Numbered from the stretch's first letter, positions 11,650-26,300 are shown. The stretch: DNA of 64,000 nt from Paralichthys olivaceus (GCF_024713975.1 NC_091098.1:25043316-25107315), one strand, 5' to 3'. Notes: generated by a model from the letters alone, not told the origin. Numbers and translations are program-made.

Positions 11650-14600
11650 ACGTCCGAGCAGAGCGGGACCTGATGGGCCCGAGTCACATCATGGCCAAGG
11701 TGTATTTACAGGTGATTATATCAGCTAATCGGTGGATTACAGCATGTTGAGTCCACACAAGCCCGTAAGCTGCGGGGAAAAGACAGTGCGGTCCTGTGGG
11801 ATTTTCTGTTTAATCTGGTCCCACAATGCAGCGGGGGCCCCTCCCGTTCTCACATCTGGCCCGTTGGGATTTACTCTTGTAATCCTCGATTTTAAAACTA
11901 TTTTATCGTGCTTTACCGCTGATACGTTGGACTTTAATTATTAAAATGCAGCTTTCTATTTTAGCAATGAAGTAATTACACGTCCCTGCTCTATTAGCCT
12001 AGCGCTTAGTAAGTAATGAGGTTGTGCCACAGTGAGCCGTAGGTCCACGATGGCCGTAGGTCGCACACAGAAAGATATTATTATGTAAAGAGGCTGTGAA
12101 CCTGGAAACTTTCTGCTGCATCTTTTCAATTTCTGAATCCTTGTTTTAAGATGTTCTGAGCGAGAAGCTTGACTCGTGTGCAGATCGTTCCCACTGTGCA
12201 CACTGCATTTGTTTAATTACACGTCGTGTCGCTCTCTGCATGAGGTCTGGTGAATCTGCGCCGCTGCACGCAGCTGGGGCAGCGGAGGGGTTAACACCAC
12301 TTGCTGTGGCAGATGTCAAAAACCATGCTGTAAAAAATGTCCGATTAACACAAAGGGGCACTTTGGCAAATCCTGATTATAGGAGCACTTTCATTTATTA
12401 AACGCTGCCAATCCCCTGTACTCTCTCTGAGCGGGGATTAAAACCAGGTAGACACCATTGTCTATCCAAACAATCCCTCTTTAAGCTCTAGCTGTTTCCT
12501 GGTGCCCTCGCCAGACCTGGGCGGCTGGCGGGCCGGCCGGCTGGCTGCTTGCCCGCCTGTAATCTCAGTAGGGGCTTATAGGTCACTACTACCACTACAC
12601 ATTCCCATTCATCAACATCATCCCCTTTAGAGACTAGGTGATTGGATTTAGGACATGTTTTACAGGGGCAGAAAAAACAGGGAACAGCGAACTAAAGCGT
12701 GTTTACAAGCGCTGTGCTGTGAAAAGGCCCATGGACGAGTGGCGGCCATATGGAATGGATAACCCTGTGAACATCTGCCCTCGATCAGTACCACGCACCG
12801 CCATTAGACTGGAGGCTGTGACCTTCACATGCTGCACAGGAACATCTGGCCCATCTCCGCTCTCATGGATCCCTGAGATCAGTGGTAACCAGTCAAGTAG
12901 CTGGAGAGAAGAAGTTCAGGTGCCGTTTGTGAAACTGTGTGAAGCGTTATTCGCTCCAGGTTATAAATGTGTTTGTAAAATGAGGGTCTGATTAGTTAAC
13001 TAAACATTAGACAATCAAAATAACTCAATAACTAACTACTCACACTCTTAACTGTTCGGTTGTACCTCCATTAACTATTCAAGTTTCATCTATAATCACC
13101 ACGTCTGCTCCTGAGTTATGGAGTTAAATAAAGTAGCAGTCAACTGGACCTTTAAATAATTGCATCATGATTTTGATCCTTTGTCATTAGTTAAGTCAGA
13201 ATTAACAGTTTTATGAGGCTGGAATGACCCTGAACTTTGACCTTTATCACCAAAATCGAATAATTTAATTTAATGAATCTCTCTGCGTTCCAAGATATTT
13301 GATTTCTTAAATTGGCAGAGGCTTTGAATAAAAATCAGGTGACAATATATTAAATAGGTTATAGAGGTTATGTTTTCACCTCTATTTATTTATTTGTTTC
13401 TAATCAAGATAGAGGGAGTAATTCATGGATCTCAAAAAAAGTTTTACAGTGTAAAACCCAGCTGAGAACTGTTCTTCTTTTTTCATACTAAAAGGTCGAC
13501 ACATGGGGATTCACGATATCTGAAATATTCACATCACCGCGGGCCGATACATCCGTCTAAAAGTATCCCCTCAAGTTACAGATCTATTACTGCATGGAAA
13601 CATTTACTCAAGTACTGCCCTTCAGACAAGTTTGATGTTCTTGTAATTCTTTTCTGCCACGTCAAGCATCTCACGACCCCTGAGATTTATCTCATGACCC
13701 TTTAGAAGGACCTGACCCCTGTGTTGGGAACCACAAGACTGAACTACCAAACTATAAATAAAGTAAATAAGCCACAGCTGCAGCGGTTAAAATACTGCTT
13801 CAAACCGATGCATCGATATTAACAATGATGATAAAATCATTTTTGATAATACTTTGGTCACAGGGACGCCTCTTCTGCAGGACAAGCACTTGTACTTTTA
13901 ATACTTCAGGCATTAAAATGTACGTTTTAATGCTTTTATATTTGGATTTTTCCCTAAATAAGGAATATGAGTACTTCAAACGACTTTACTGCCTTGAAAA
14001 AAACCAAATCGTGGCTCTTTTGTCATCATGCAATCCCTGAACAGCAGCAGGAAGGTGATAAATGTATATTACCAGCTGCTCTCTGGCATTAATTCATTGC
14101 ACAAAGACGTGGCATATGCCAAAGGATCATCGTAAAAAGTTGTGTTGTTTTCTAAATTGAAAGAGCATAAGGTCCCACTTTCACACGACAATGTAAACTC
14201 CTCACCTCAATAATTGTATCAGCTCATAAGAAGCTTACTGTAATTCCAATATTGTCTTCTTAGGGCAGCAGCCTAAAAACACGAAATACAAATCACTCAT
14301 TTCGAAAATTAAATGAAAACCCCATTGAAAGAGAAGCTATACTGGAGGAGCACAGAGGGATTAGCATGTAAGTCCGGCACATTTAATATTTACGGCGCAA
14401 ATCGCACAATTAATCTGACAATGTGTTCTGTGTCTAATACCTGGACTGACGAGGCCGGCCATCATTATCAGTGAGGTGCACAGGGGCTGGGGGAGGGGTT
14501 CATAACCAATCCAATGCCTGCTCTTTAACCGATAAAGTTTCATTTAACATTTTATTTATTTCATAATATTGTGAATATGTAGTTTCTTCAGAAGTATTCC

Positions 14601-15065
14601 TTGTCATTACCGAGTAATACTCGAAACACTCCTTCAATATACTGTTACTGTCACCGCAGAGCTTTTTTTATAAACAGTCTTCGGTGCAGAGTTAGAAAAC
14701 TTTCTGTTCATCCTACCTGGTTTATCTGCAAGAAGATTTTTACAGTCAAGTGTTTTTCATCAAATGAACCTGAACTTTCTTTCTCACTGTTCAAGTGCGT
14801 GGTTTATTTTAGTTTGAATGATTTTCTGATCTGCTGTTGTTTTTCCATCGATTGCATGTCGACTGTTTCAGAATCTGTAAAAGCAAAACAGACACGATCT
14901 TCAAAACTAAATTCATAACTTTTCAAAATAAAAGCTCTGTAGTTCAGTTCGATATAAAGCATGGCAGCAACAACGCGAACATTGTGCTTTCATTTTGAAG
15001 ACAAATCGACAAACGGGAAGTGATTCTCTGAACTTATGTATAAAAGTATCTCTTCTTCTTCATCT

Positions 15066-15460
15066 AACCATCTATCTATCTATCTATCTATAAACATTTT
15101 TCTACATCTATCCATCCACCTGTGTGATGAGCTTTATCTATCCATCTATTGACATTTATCTACATCTATCTTCTATCTATCATCTATCATCCATCTTCTT
15201 CTATCTATCTATCTATCCATCCATCCATCCATCAATGCACATGTGTAATAAACTATATCTATCTATCCATCCATCTATCAACAATTATCTACATCTAACT
15301 ATCTATCTATCCATCCATCTAACCCGTATATCACCGTGTAACGACCCATATCTATCTATCTATCCATGTATCTATCTATCTATCTATCCATGTATCTATC
15401 TATCCATCTATCTGTCTATCTATCTATCTATCTATCCATCTATCTATCTGTATCTAGATA
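15066..15460. repeat. (TCTA/TCCA)n interrupted tetranucleotide array
   Basis: Nearly 400 bases of CTAT and CCAT words about 370-770 bases upstream of the SOWAH start codon. Open frames through it encode only Ile/Tyr/Leu/Ser repeats and are not genes. Confidence 0.92.
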
Positions 15461-15465
15461 TCTGG

Positions 15466-15502
15466 GGGGACATTAACCCTGTAAAAGCTAGAACCGCCAC
15501 TG
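15466..15502. mobile_element. terminal fragment of a hAT-type element
   Basis: On the minus strand it reads cagtggcggttctagctttt, a terminus typical of teleost hAT repeats. The partner end is not seen; the element is probably broken. Confidence 0.4.
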
Positions 15503-15833
15503 TTCGTGTAAGAGACGTTCACGGTCACCGTAAATATCGGGAATATGGAGGTACAACCCTTAGATGCGGCCTCGTGCGAGCTGCGATAATAAAACCTCAG
15601 CAGAAAAGAGAGTTTCCTGCAGGAGGTGCTGACGAGTTTAAAGGGTTAACAGGAGGAGGCGCAGCTCCTCTGGGTGGAGTGAAGCTCGGTGAAGTTCACA
15701 CAAATTAGCCCGAAGGCTCCGCTGCGATATGTCTGCGTGAAAAAAAAAAAAACCCAGCGACAACGGGACGAGAAGAGAATAAAGAAGAAGCAGCCGCGTC
15801 AGACCCGCGCGTAAAGACCGAGCGTGCGCGGAC

Positions 15834-15966
15834 ATGGCTGATGTGAGCGAGGAGGCGCTGCTGGACTATTTCTGCTCCAGCGGAGGAACCTCGGGCAGAG
15901 TGAGGAACGCAGACATCCTCCAGACGTTCAAGCCTTTCATTGGCCACAGTGACGCGCAGTTACGTG
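15834..15966 (+). CDS. SOWAH-family exon 1 with start codon
   Basis: ATG in a GC-rich context (gcggacATGG). It encodes MADVSEEALLDYF then NADILQTFKPFIG. Donor gtgagt, ends in phase 1. Confidence 0.9.
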
Positions 15967-18900
15967 GTGAGTATCCAGCCATTGAATCGTGGATGGGAAA
16001 TGTAAAAAAAGGAGGGAGGTGTGAGGTGGTCGGTTCCAGTCCAGTGCGCAAACATCAGCCGCCCTCGTGTTTGCCATGACTCTGCCCATCGTGACAATAA
16101 CATGCATTATTTAAAAACTTCACAAAACCTCCGTTGCTCTGTGTTTGGGAGCAGACATCTGGTTTGCATTTAACAGCCCCCTTCATGGATCCACAGCTCC
16201 AGAAGGAATTGTGTCATTTCCTCCCCCAGGGGCGGTCGTAGCAGATTTGGGGACCTGAGGTGGCACATCCACCAAACCTGACACATGCAGCTCCTCACAC
16301 TCAACAGTGACTCTGCTTCCCACCATGTTAGTTCAGGATCCCTGTGTTTACTCTGTGGTTCTCTCTCCACCCACTGACTGTACATGTGCTTATGCAACCG
16401 TGTCCTGAATCATCGCCAACGCCTGGATCTCATTCTTCTACTGACAAACGGGTTTGAGATTAACGTTGTGTGTGTGTGTGTGTTTGTGTGTGTGTGCTCA
16501 GTGTCCTTTCTAAAAGAAGTAACTCAAACTTCCAGATACAAATATCAAGTTTGAATTTAAAGTTAAAGGTTAAGTTAAAAGTTGCTCACAGCTGAAAGAC
16601 TCATTCAAAAGTTCAACTTCTCTCTTCGACTTAAAATCCGGAGAATTAACTCCGGAGTTAACCCAGAGTTTGTCTTTCACACACACACACACACACAACA
16701 CAGCGAGAAGATTTCTGCACAACAGCAACAAATTCTCCGCACTGTTCCGGCGAGAGATCACGTGATTTTTCTAGACAACACACCGACGCCGTCATCAGCT
16801 CGTATCACCACAAACTCTCCAGACATCTTCGTCAGTGTCTCCTAAGTTTGTGTCACAGCTTTCTCACCGGGAGAGTTTTCTTTTTCATTTTTGCGTCTGT
16901 CACGTAAAAACGTAACGTAGGAGGAGGAGCAGCGGAGACCAGTGAATGTCTGGAAGCAGCTTATGTAGCTTGTGGACAGATTGTGAAACACGATGGGCCC
17001 CCGGGGGCACAGGTTGTTTTAAAAGGCCCCTCCAACTCTTTATTAAGGCCACGAGCATCAGGCTACATTTTCATTTGAAACAATGATGATTCACACATAC
17101 GGAGGAAATCGTTCTGATGATCGTAAAAGAGACGAGCGCTAGTAACGAGACGTTACTGAGAACACATGAAACACTTAAAGTAGAGATCATTGCTGTGAGC
17201 GAGCGGACTGTGGTAGGACAAATTAGAATCGATAGATAGATAGATAGATAGATAGATGGATGGATGGATGGATAGGTAGATGGATAGATTTTAAATTCCT
17301 CTTTTGTTTTTTGGCCCAGGAAACGAATAACGAGCTCCTAATGGTTCCTCATGTTTCCATTCCGCAGCACCTTCTCTACCTTTGGCACTGACACACAAAC
17401 AAACTGTCTCCTCCCTCAATGATTATCCAAAGTGACCTTGTGTTATTAGCACGTACGCTCCAGATGCAGCGTCAGCAGTGCAGTTGTTGACAGAGGTTTA
17501 GAGCGCGGCCATCTGACACGGCCGTCCAATTACAAAAGTGCTTAAAGTCTGTCGTAGCATGTGGTTGCAGCTTTTCATGTCGTAATTGTGATGATAGTGT
17601 TTTAATCATAATTAAGTCCACATGCATGACTGGGTGCAGACGTCTCTAATGGGCTCGCTTTTTCATCAGATCGGAAAAACTGGGGCACGGTGGGAAGTGC
17701 AGTTGTGTCCGGCTGGGGGGGGGGGGTTGGGTTATGTGCACATCAGTGTTTGTGCGAGCTGCTTGTTTCTGCCGACCTCTGGCTAATAAATAACGTACAC
17801 GATGTTACTCACCGTGCTAAGCGATGAGGAATTCTTTTGTTGAGACAGATGTAAGTGCCGGCTTCCTTTGGATTTCCTGTTGTTGTGAGTGTGAGCCACG
17901 CAACTGTGTCCCACTACAAACGTTCTTTTCCGTCCACACCGGGAAAGGGAAACACTTCAATTGTCCCCAAAGCTGCGTGTCCGTGTGCACCTTTGCATGA
18001 ATGGAATACCTACGGCTGGAAAATTCCCCGTGGTCGCGTAGCAGAGAGGCCCGAGAGGAACCGCGCAGTCGGCACATGCCTGAATATCTGCTCCCGTAGT
18101 GTAAACAGAGACACAGAGCTTTATCTGCTGAGCTCCATCAGCTCGTCAGCTGCTGTTTGTTTGGTTCCCACAGGAAAGATTTAGCACAGGTGTAACGTGA
18201 CTCAGGTTTTTGTTTTCGGGGATCCACTGTGATCTGTTTGTGTCCCTGCTAATGCTGGAGGGGAACATCTCCCTCTGTCCTGTCAGGTTTCCTCTTAAAG
18301 CTTCAACTTAGAAACACAAACCCTCAACTCATCTTCTATCATGTTATAAACGGGAACACACTTCCGTCACCCACATAAACTGACTGTGTTCAAGTTCTTC
18401 TTGCTCTCACGTATTGAATCCCTGACGTCAAAGAATCACAGAACGGGAAATACTATAAAAGCTATATTTAGTTTTTCTGTTTAACTTGTCGGAAATTTTT
18501 CCTCTGCAGCTAAATACAGAGAAGAATTCAAGCTCGTCATCGACCGAATCGCTGTGGTGAAGTCAGAGAATGTGAGTATTTGAATGTTTTGACCTTTTGT
18601 GGAAGTAGGCACAACTATGAAGAGTCTGGTGAAAACTATTCGTGACATAATCAAGGACCGAGATCTGAAGAGTTGGTTTTTCCTCCCAGGGGACGACAGC
18701 TGCAGTTTTTGTTTTCTTTTTTAACTCTTCCAACGAGTTCATGTTTCCATCTATTTTGCAAGATTATGCAAAAAAAACTACTTATGCACTAAACCTGGTG
18801 GAACGATGCAGTGTGGGTCCTGTACGGTTTTTACATTGTTTGCTTCCTTTAAATCTAACGAGAGACTCAAATGAATTCCTATAAATCATTTGCAAAGCTG

Positions 18901-21900
18901 ATTTTTTAAAGTATTTTACATCCTGGTTTGTTGTTGTCTCCCTCTTTCCTACTATTGTTTGGGCATTCCTGAAATTCCCAGTGCATCGCAGGCATCCCAC
19001 AGGTCGTAGTGTCAGTGTGAGGATTGTGCATCGCGTCTTTCACCTGTCCTTGTGCACAAATATGTCAAAAACCGCACGGACAACCTCGATGTGTTGCACC
19101 AGGAGACAGTTGTTAACTCGTGTGTTAAAGCTCAGTGAAGTATGAAGAGAAAAAAGCTCATCAGCTTCTGTGCAATGTCCGAGTTTGTTCAAATTTGCAC
19201 AAAGATGGAAATGTAAGAATACTGCAGCCGCATTCAGAGATGACTGTGACAAATATTGTGCTTCTGGACTCTCAGGGTGAGAAGTTCCTCGTCCTAAAGA
19301 AGAAATACAGGCAGCAGCTGCAGGAGCGCGATGCCAAACATCAGGACTCAGACGGGGACGGACAGAGACGTTTGAGTCCGGCAGAGACAGCAGCCACTGC
19401 ACAGTGGGACTCGCCCAACGCCACCACTTCTTCTCCTCAGAGACAGGATGAGCGCATGTCACGTGGAGAGGTGAATACACGAAGCTCGTTATTCTGCTCT
19501 GTTCTCTTCTTCTTCTAAAAAAAAAAAAAAAACATCAAATAATTTGTGGGATGATTCATCAACAACACTTGATGCTATCAGGCAACTTGCTGAATCTCCC
19601 ATCGTCCCGCAGGACACAGTGTTTACTCTTTATGTGAGCAACGCGTTTATTTCTGAACAAGGTCGTCTTTGTTGCCTCGCACGTGTCGGCATCTAATGAC
19701 GACTCTGGACATTTACACAGACGAACACTGTGGAACTGGGAAAAAAGCTCTTCGGATGGAGGGGGGGGGTCTAAGTTAGCCGCTGTGAGAAGAAAGGGAC
19801 GGTCAAAGGGCTTATGTCTTTCCATAAAGGACGGATCTGGTTAAGACTAATGCACAGAAGCACTCGATGAACACTTTATGTTTAATGCACATTAATCCTC
19901 TGGGTGTACTTTTACATATTGTTCCTGCAATAAACTTGAGCGTGGAACCATAGATTTAAAGGATTAATGTGTTTTATGCTGCGGGTTGAACGTCCTCACA
20001 CATGTTTTGCTCATCAGGCACTAAAGTAAAAACATTATGCGTCCACACCCAGATGGTGAAGTACAGAGCAGGCGGAGCGCTGATGACGTTAACCTCGGCC
20101 GGCCCTCGACACAGCTCCGAGTTTGGCCTGTGAACATTCACAGAAAGTTTGTGTTTTGAGATACTTCAAAACTGACGCTAGAAGCTCTCACCGCCACGGA
20201 CGCTACGGTTGTTGATGCAAAGTTAAAGACACGAGTATCTCCAAGTGTCTCAAACGATTATCAGGATTATAGAGTTTGTTGAATTGACTTGGTCGTCGCA
20301 AACGTATTAAATTCTTGATTATTTGTATATTGGGGAAGTGAGATCAGATCACAAGTGATCCCAGGAGACACGTTCAGGACGTATGTTAACGCCGGGTGTG
20401 AACGGACGAGCTCAGCGATGATCGGTTGTGATTGGATCTCTCAGGTCTGATCAGAGAACCGTTCTTCCACAGGAGCAGCGGACGGGAACAGTCGCCCCGC
20501 AGTTCGCCCTGCCGCCTGTCATCCACATCCAGGTTCCCCCAGAGCAGAGCAACGGGGAGGATGACCTGGACAAAGATTCAGGGTCAAAGGTGATTTAATA
20601 TACACACATGTATATCTGCTCACAGCCGCTAATGTTGCATATGGTTTTTAGAGTCCGGTTGTTCAGGGGTCTATTTCAAAACATGGCCTAGGTGTTAAAA
20701 TACCTCAAAATAATATAGTTTCTGTCGTTAATATCGCTCTTCTTGATAATATAACACAAGAAGAGCTGAAACAAATTACTGTAAAATCAGTGACTTCCTT
20801 AGTTGATTGATCTTTTCATCATTTTCAGATTTTAGCCTCTGAAATGAGAAGATGAGCTGTTTGCTTTTCTTTGTCATATTAAATAATAAATAATACAAGT
20901 AAAACTTCATATTAACTGAAATAATGAATGCATGTATACTTTACTGATAGCTCTCTCATTTGCTGCTGTAACACGTTTTCTCCTTGTTGTGGGATTATTT
21001 AATCTTTATCTTAATTTGTCTTTGCATTTATATTTATAATTATATCTTTATCTATCCACTTTTATCTGAGCGCGGGCCCTCAGTTCTGCACCTTCACTGC
21101 AGTGCTCCCCGTGTCACCCACCAGGTGGCGCTAAGTAAGTTACCTGGCTTTGTTACCTACAGCAGTGAGTGGAGGGAGGAGCGGCTGGGAGGAGCGGGGC
21201 TGGTGTGAGAATCTGCATTTAAATGGCGCTCCCTGTTATCATGTTGAGCAGCAACATGTTGGAACTCATTAGAAAGATAATAATCACTTGTGTTCATTAA
21301 AGAGGTCACAGAGAGAGATGTGTGGCTCCTCGCTCGGCACAATGGACGGATGAAATATGTTGGAATGTGTTAATGTGGAGCCACAATGGGATTAATTGCG
21401 TTTGCTGGAGGTTTTAGTCTCACCTTTGAAATGTGACTTCAGGGCTGTTGACAGTTGATTCATATCACAGACGTTACCCGGCTCTTTATTATTAATCTCA
21501 ACGCCCGAGGCTGTAAACTGTGAAGTCCGTCCCCCCAAAAGGGCTGATGGGAAATTTCATTTACAATGTCGTTATTTCAAGTGAAGGATCGTTCCTTTAG
21601 ATTCAGACATATAATCAGGAGGTGAGCGTTTTCCTTCCCCAGAATCTTAGAAGATCTTTTTACCTGATGACAGTAGATTACAATAGATTTGGATTAAAGC
21701 TATTGAGGATCAGCGTGTTGGGTGATAGCATCTGTCCTGGGCACGTGAATAAAAGTAAAAAAATAAATCACAAATGCCAAACAATAGATGACAAATTTGT
21801 TAAGGGCAAGTTGAAGAAAAGTCTTAAAGTTGAAGAAAAGTCTTAAAGTTGAAGAAAAGTCTTAAGGTTACACGAGAAAAGAGATGGAACTTGTAAAATT

Positions 21901-23332
21901 ACTAAAATAAAGTTGTAAAATTACGATGAGGAAATAAAATCATCATTTCATGACAATATAATTGTAATTTCACAAGAATAAAGTTTTATAACGATGAAAT
22001 CTATATAAATTAGGAATGTGACTCTTACCTGGATCCAACATTTTTGAACAAACCTCCCTGTGAAAACTTTTTGAATATCAGACCGACGTCACCAAACATT
22101 TCCTTCTCCAGTCAAGAGACAGTTTCCTCCCAGTCTGTGGTTCTTTCTTCAGAACAGACTCAGTTTCTTACTCAGTATTTTTAAAGGCAATGCAAGTTTA
22201 TTTCTAAAGCACATTTTAGACACAGCGGCAATTTAAAGTGTTTTACATGAACATACAAGACGCTTAAGACAAACTAAATATATAAATCTATGTATAATCT
22301 AAAGTAAATCAATTCACTTTCACAAAAAGCCAAAAATTAATAATTTAATCACAGTTTGCAGCTTCTGATTTATCTGATGTGATAATAAACTAAATACATC
22401 TTTGGGTTCGGGTCAGTGAGAATAATATCTGCAGCCCTTAAAGCCGTTAGAATGACAGTGAGTGGGAGGGTTTACTGTATTTGCTGGAAGTCTTTGTTGT
22501 TTTTCCTCGTTATTATCGGCCTCCACTAAAAGCACTTAAAAAAATGGACGTGTGTGTCAGAGAGGAGCAGGCTGGGTAAATACTCCCCCTGACACTTTTC
22601 ATGTTCAGCTCGCTGACGTGAAAGTGTTTTAACATCGTTTCTGATCTGAGAACGATTTGCAGTCAAGGAGAAAAAAAAACACCAAAAAAAAAACACTGGG
22701 CTCCGACATAAATCAGCTGAGGTGACAGTTCTACACTCACGTGCCTGAGAGTTCTTCTCTCGACCACTTTAGACGGAAAAGGCGACGAAAACAACTGTGG
22801 GCTCGTTGTTTTTGGGTTAATTGTTAATTGGATTGTTATTCATTACCCCTCGTGTGTGAAAGCGTCACCTCAGCCTTGCTCTCCCATTACCTCCCTCTCT
22901 GTCTGTCACCCTTTGGTCGCGTCTCGTCAGCTGGAAACATCACGGCAGCGTGACCTCGCTCTGAGCGTGTGTGTCTGTGTGTGTCTGTGTGTGTGATGTT
23001 GTGTGACGGGTACAGTTCAGTTAAAACGTGTGTCACCTCTGAGTAACAGTTCTCTGTTTCCTGTCCTTCAGTCCGAGTCGGAGCAGGACGAGGAGGGAAC
23101 GGGCAGCATGGGCTCCGCCGCCGTCGCCGTGAGTCGTTTCTTTTTTCTTTTTCTTTTTTTCTTTCTCAGAGGACGTGTGAGGAAAATGTGGGACGAGAAC
23201 ACGTGAGGTGAAGTGAAAGTATGAAGTCAGGCGAGAGCAGCGTCACCCACCGCAATGTGACAGTTGGCTCTGAGGAAATGGATTAGATGTTTGTAGCTTC
23301 AGCACTGTCACAACCAGGATGTGGATAGTAGG

Positions 23333-23369
<37 letters not shown>

Positions 23370-26300
23370 TAACCCCCCCCCCCCTCTCTGCTCCAGCTGG
23401 ATCCTATAGAGAAGGAGTGGATCTACTCGGCCGCTGGCGCTCGAGTCCCTGACCTCTCTCAGCTGCTCAGACAGGACCCCTCGCTGGCCAACAAGAAGGT
23501 AGAGCTGCTCCCTGATCCGCCTCTGAAGAGACGCTTCTGCTTTATTACAAATTGGATTTTCTTCTGCGGACAAAACCACTCACGCAATGCATGATGGGAC
23601 GAGAGACTCAGGCAGACACAGTTTCAAACTCGAACCCAAACGCTTTTAGAAGAAAATTTTTTTTAAAATAAAGATAAATGGAGCTGAACAATGTGGTTCC
23701 AGAAGTAAAAATCCCGATAAAGATTTTAATTATCAGCCTTAATATTGTTACCATCCAACACCATCAACTGCGTTGTGAGAAAATAAAACATTTCATTCAT
23801 CACGTCAATATTTAGCGTTCACTCTTTCTCCTGCGGTGTTTTGTGCAGTAAAATACTTCTACTGCTGTTTGTGTTTAAAAATACAGATTTTCTTGATCGA
23901 CTCTTTTCAAACATCAAACAACATTAGCGTGAGGACGCCGTGTTCTTCACGTGTCAAAGTTACTTTGCATGTGTCTGAATTTCTTTTTTACTTCAGCTCC
24001 TGCAGTTCCTGGAACTATTTGTCTCACTGCTCGTTGTCGCTGATTATTAATGGTTTGTTTATTTTTTGTTTTTTTCCTGGGGGGGCGTGTCCAACCAGGA
24101 CTTCACCTCAGTAAGTATTTTATGCGTCACGTGAATCTGTAATTTAACGTATTTATTATTACGTCGCTGTGTGAGAAAGTTGTTTGTGACTCTAACTTCT
24201 TTATCTTTTCATCCTGACGCTCCTGTCTGATGGTGACCGTCCTCTCAGGGGGTAAGTCTCTTCACTCTCTATCATCACCTCGTGTGTGAAGACACTGAGG
24301 CTGCATCCACACGACCGCTCCTCTGATACAGATGCGCCTGGCGTCCGCACCGCTCCAAAGTTTTCGAGGAACTAGAACTGAGATGTTTATAAACGCTGCT
24401 GGTCCCATTTTAGTTTGAAAACTTCGGGGCTGTTTAAGATGTTTGGACGAACAGGAAGTGACATGTTTGGAAACGAGGGCGTAGACGTACACACAAAGCG
24501 AAGTGCGGTGGCACAGGAAGAAAGAAACTGTTTGTACTTAAGAACCCATTTGTATATAAATATTTTCTGTTTAAAGTAGTGCAAAGTACACGTAGTATAA
24601 ATATCGTACGACTGCTTGCGTAGAAGACGAGCAATAAACAATTCCTGTGTACACTGGGACACGTATGTCCAATGTACGTGAGCCAAGAGTTTTCAAATGA
24701 CAACGCATTACTGTGGATGTAACTTCACATTTATATCAGAACACAAGTTAAAGGTTACGTCCATCGCAGCGAACCATATTCGCGCTCGCCGCTTCGCGAC
24801 CCAATCGGCCGATTCCTCGAAAACCACGTTTTTTGCTTGTATAACTTTCACAAGCTCACTCAGTCGAGATTTTCCCTTTTAATAGTGTTCTGAGAAGCCC
24901 GTGTTAAAACATCCAGATCATGCATTTCAAAAGGTCCACTATCAAAAGGATTATGAAAGATAGCTTTTTAGCTCCTGCGGCCCCCTGACAACCCAAATCC
25001 TTTTATTTGTCTCCCTGTGCGCTTAAGAGATTTGAGCTCATGTTTGTTGTCCCTCCCCTGTGTCACAGTTCTCACACTGTCCTGTGGCCGTGGCGGACCA
25101 CCTTCTAAGAGCGGCCCTTAAGCCTCTGCCATCCCCACCCGGACAAGATAGCACGGCCGCCATTGAAGTGCAGGGAGATGTAAGGGTGGGGGGGGGGGGT
25201 GGGGGGGCGCTGGGATTAAGGAGAGTCTTAATGCTCCACAAAGACTTCACCCACTTAAAGATAATCTGAAAGTAATAGAGCAGGCTGGGATTAATTGTAG
25301 AACAATGCTGGTTGTGTCCCTGGGAAGGTGCTGAGTCCCCCTCGGGCCTCTTTGATGTTCCCTTCAGCCTTCCCCTGTGCAGCAGAGGTGGACGCTCCGC
25401 CACAGATAACGTGCACCGATACCCACAATCCAGAAAGTCTCATGAGAACCGAAGGCCTTGAATCCCAGGTGCCGTTTTATTTGATCCGTCCTGACTTTGC
25501 TCAGCAGAAGTGCAACGGACACCAGGGTCTAAGTCACGTGTTTGGACGGGACTGAAGGGATTACTCTTCATCCTGAGGAGACTTAAGTGTTTCCTGTTCT
25601 GACCAAATGTTTGTCGGGATCAGGTGGTTTCACAGATGTGCTCTCAAGCAGTGGTTTAACATTGAAGTTGCTTAAAAGTGAAGAAGTCAGACCTCCTGTA
25701 AGTGTCTCTCTGTCTCTCTCTGTCTCTCTCTTCCTGCTCGTGACGTGCGCCTCTGTTCCTGCTGTGACGGACTTCCTCCGCCACACAGTTTGTAAGTACA
25801 TCATTAGCCCATCACTCCTCACCGTCTTCCTCTGCGTCCGGGGGCAGCGTCAGGCTCACGGGTCATTGTGTCGCCCGTCGACGTGAGCCCTCTTTAGCCA
25901 CCGCTTCCCTCACTGGGGAGCGCAGGGCGGGGACAGGGCCGTCCCCGAGTGATGGGACAGGTGGGGGGTCGCCCCCGGTCGGCGGAGAGAGAAACGTGAG
26001 GTGCAGGAAGGGAAGACGCCGCATCCTGTTCGGCCTCGTCCATCACTCCTGCCCACGGGGGGGACCCGCCGAGCCGCCTGTCAAAGAGCCCTTTGGCCAA
26101 TCTGTCTTAAGATGTGACAGAGGACAGACAAAAGAGATGGAGACACTCCAGCCAGACAGCATCTATCACAATCTGTCTCCCAGATGCCTGACGTGGAGAG
26201 ATGAAGCAACATGTCGCTTCCTCATCCCCCTCAGTGGACAAGAGCAGACATTTTTTATCTTGCCGGCTGTTGGACAAGCTTCTTGTACCTCAGCACGATT

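Larger units (their letters stand above)
10081..15465. other. intergenic region between plekhg5 and the SOWAH gene
   Basis: No open frame with family resemblance on either strand. The left part is AAGTAC-rich transposon debris, and there are simple repeats at 11.4-11.6 and 15.1-15.5 kb. Stretches near 12.4-12.6 and 14.0-14.5 kb are non-repetitive and could be regulatory, but nothing in the sequence proves it. Confidence 0.6.
20590..23071 (+). other. SOWAH-gene intron 4
   Basis: Contains a 19-bp tandem repeat and a LINE-like fragment (listed separately) and a (TG)n patch near 22971-22995. No coding signal. Confidence 0.65.

Noticed and set aside
12140..13000. Open frames of 70-117 codons in the 12-13 kb intergenic stretch
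   Set aside because: No recognisable motif and no splice partners. Non-repetitive sequence that could be regulatory, but no evidence in hand.
15124..15708. 194-aa open frame rich in Tyr, Pro, Ser and Ile
   Set aside because: Translation of the TCTA/TCCA microsatellite; not a gene.
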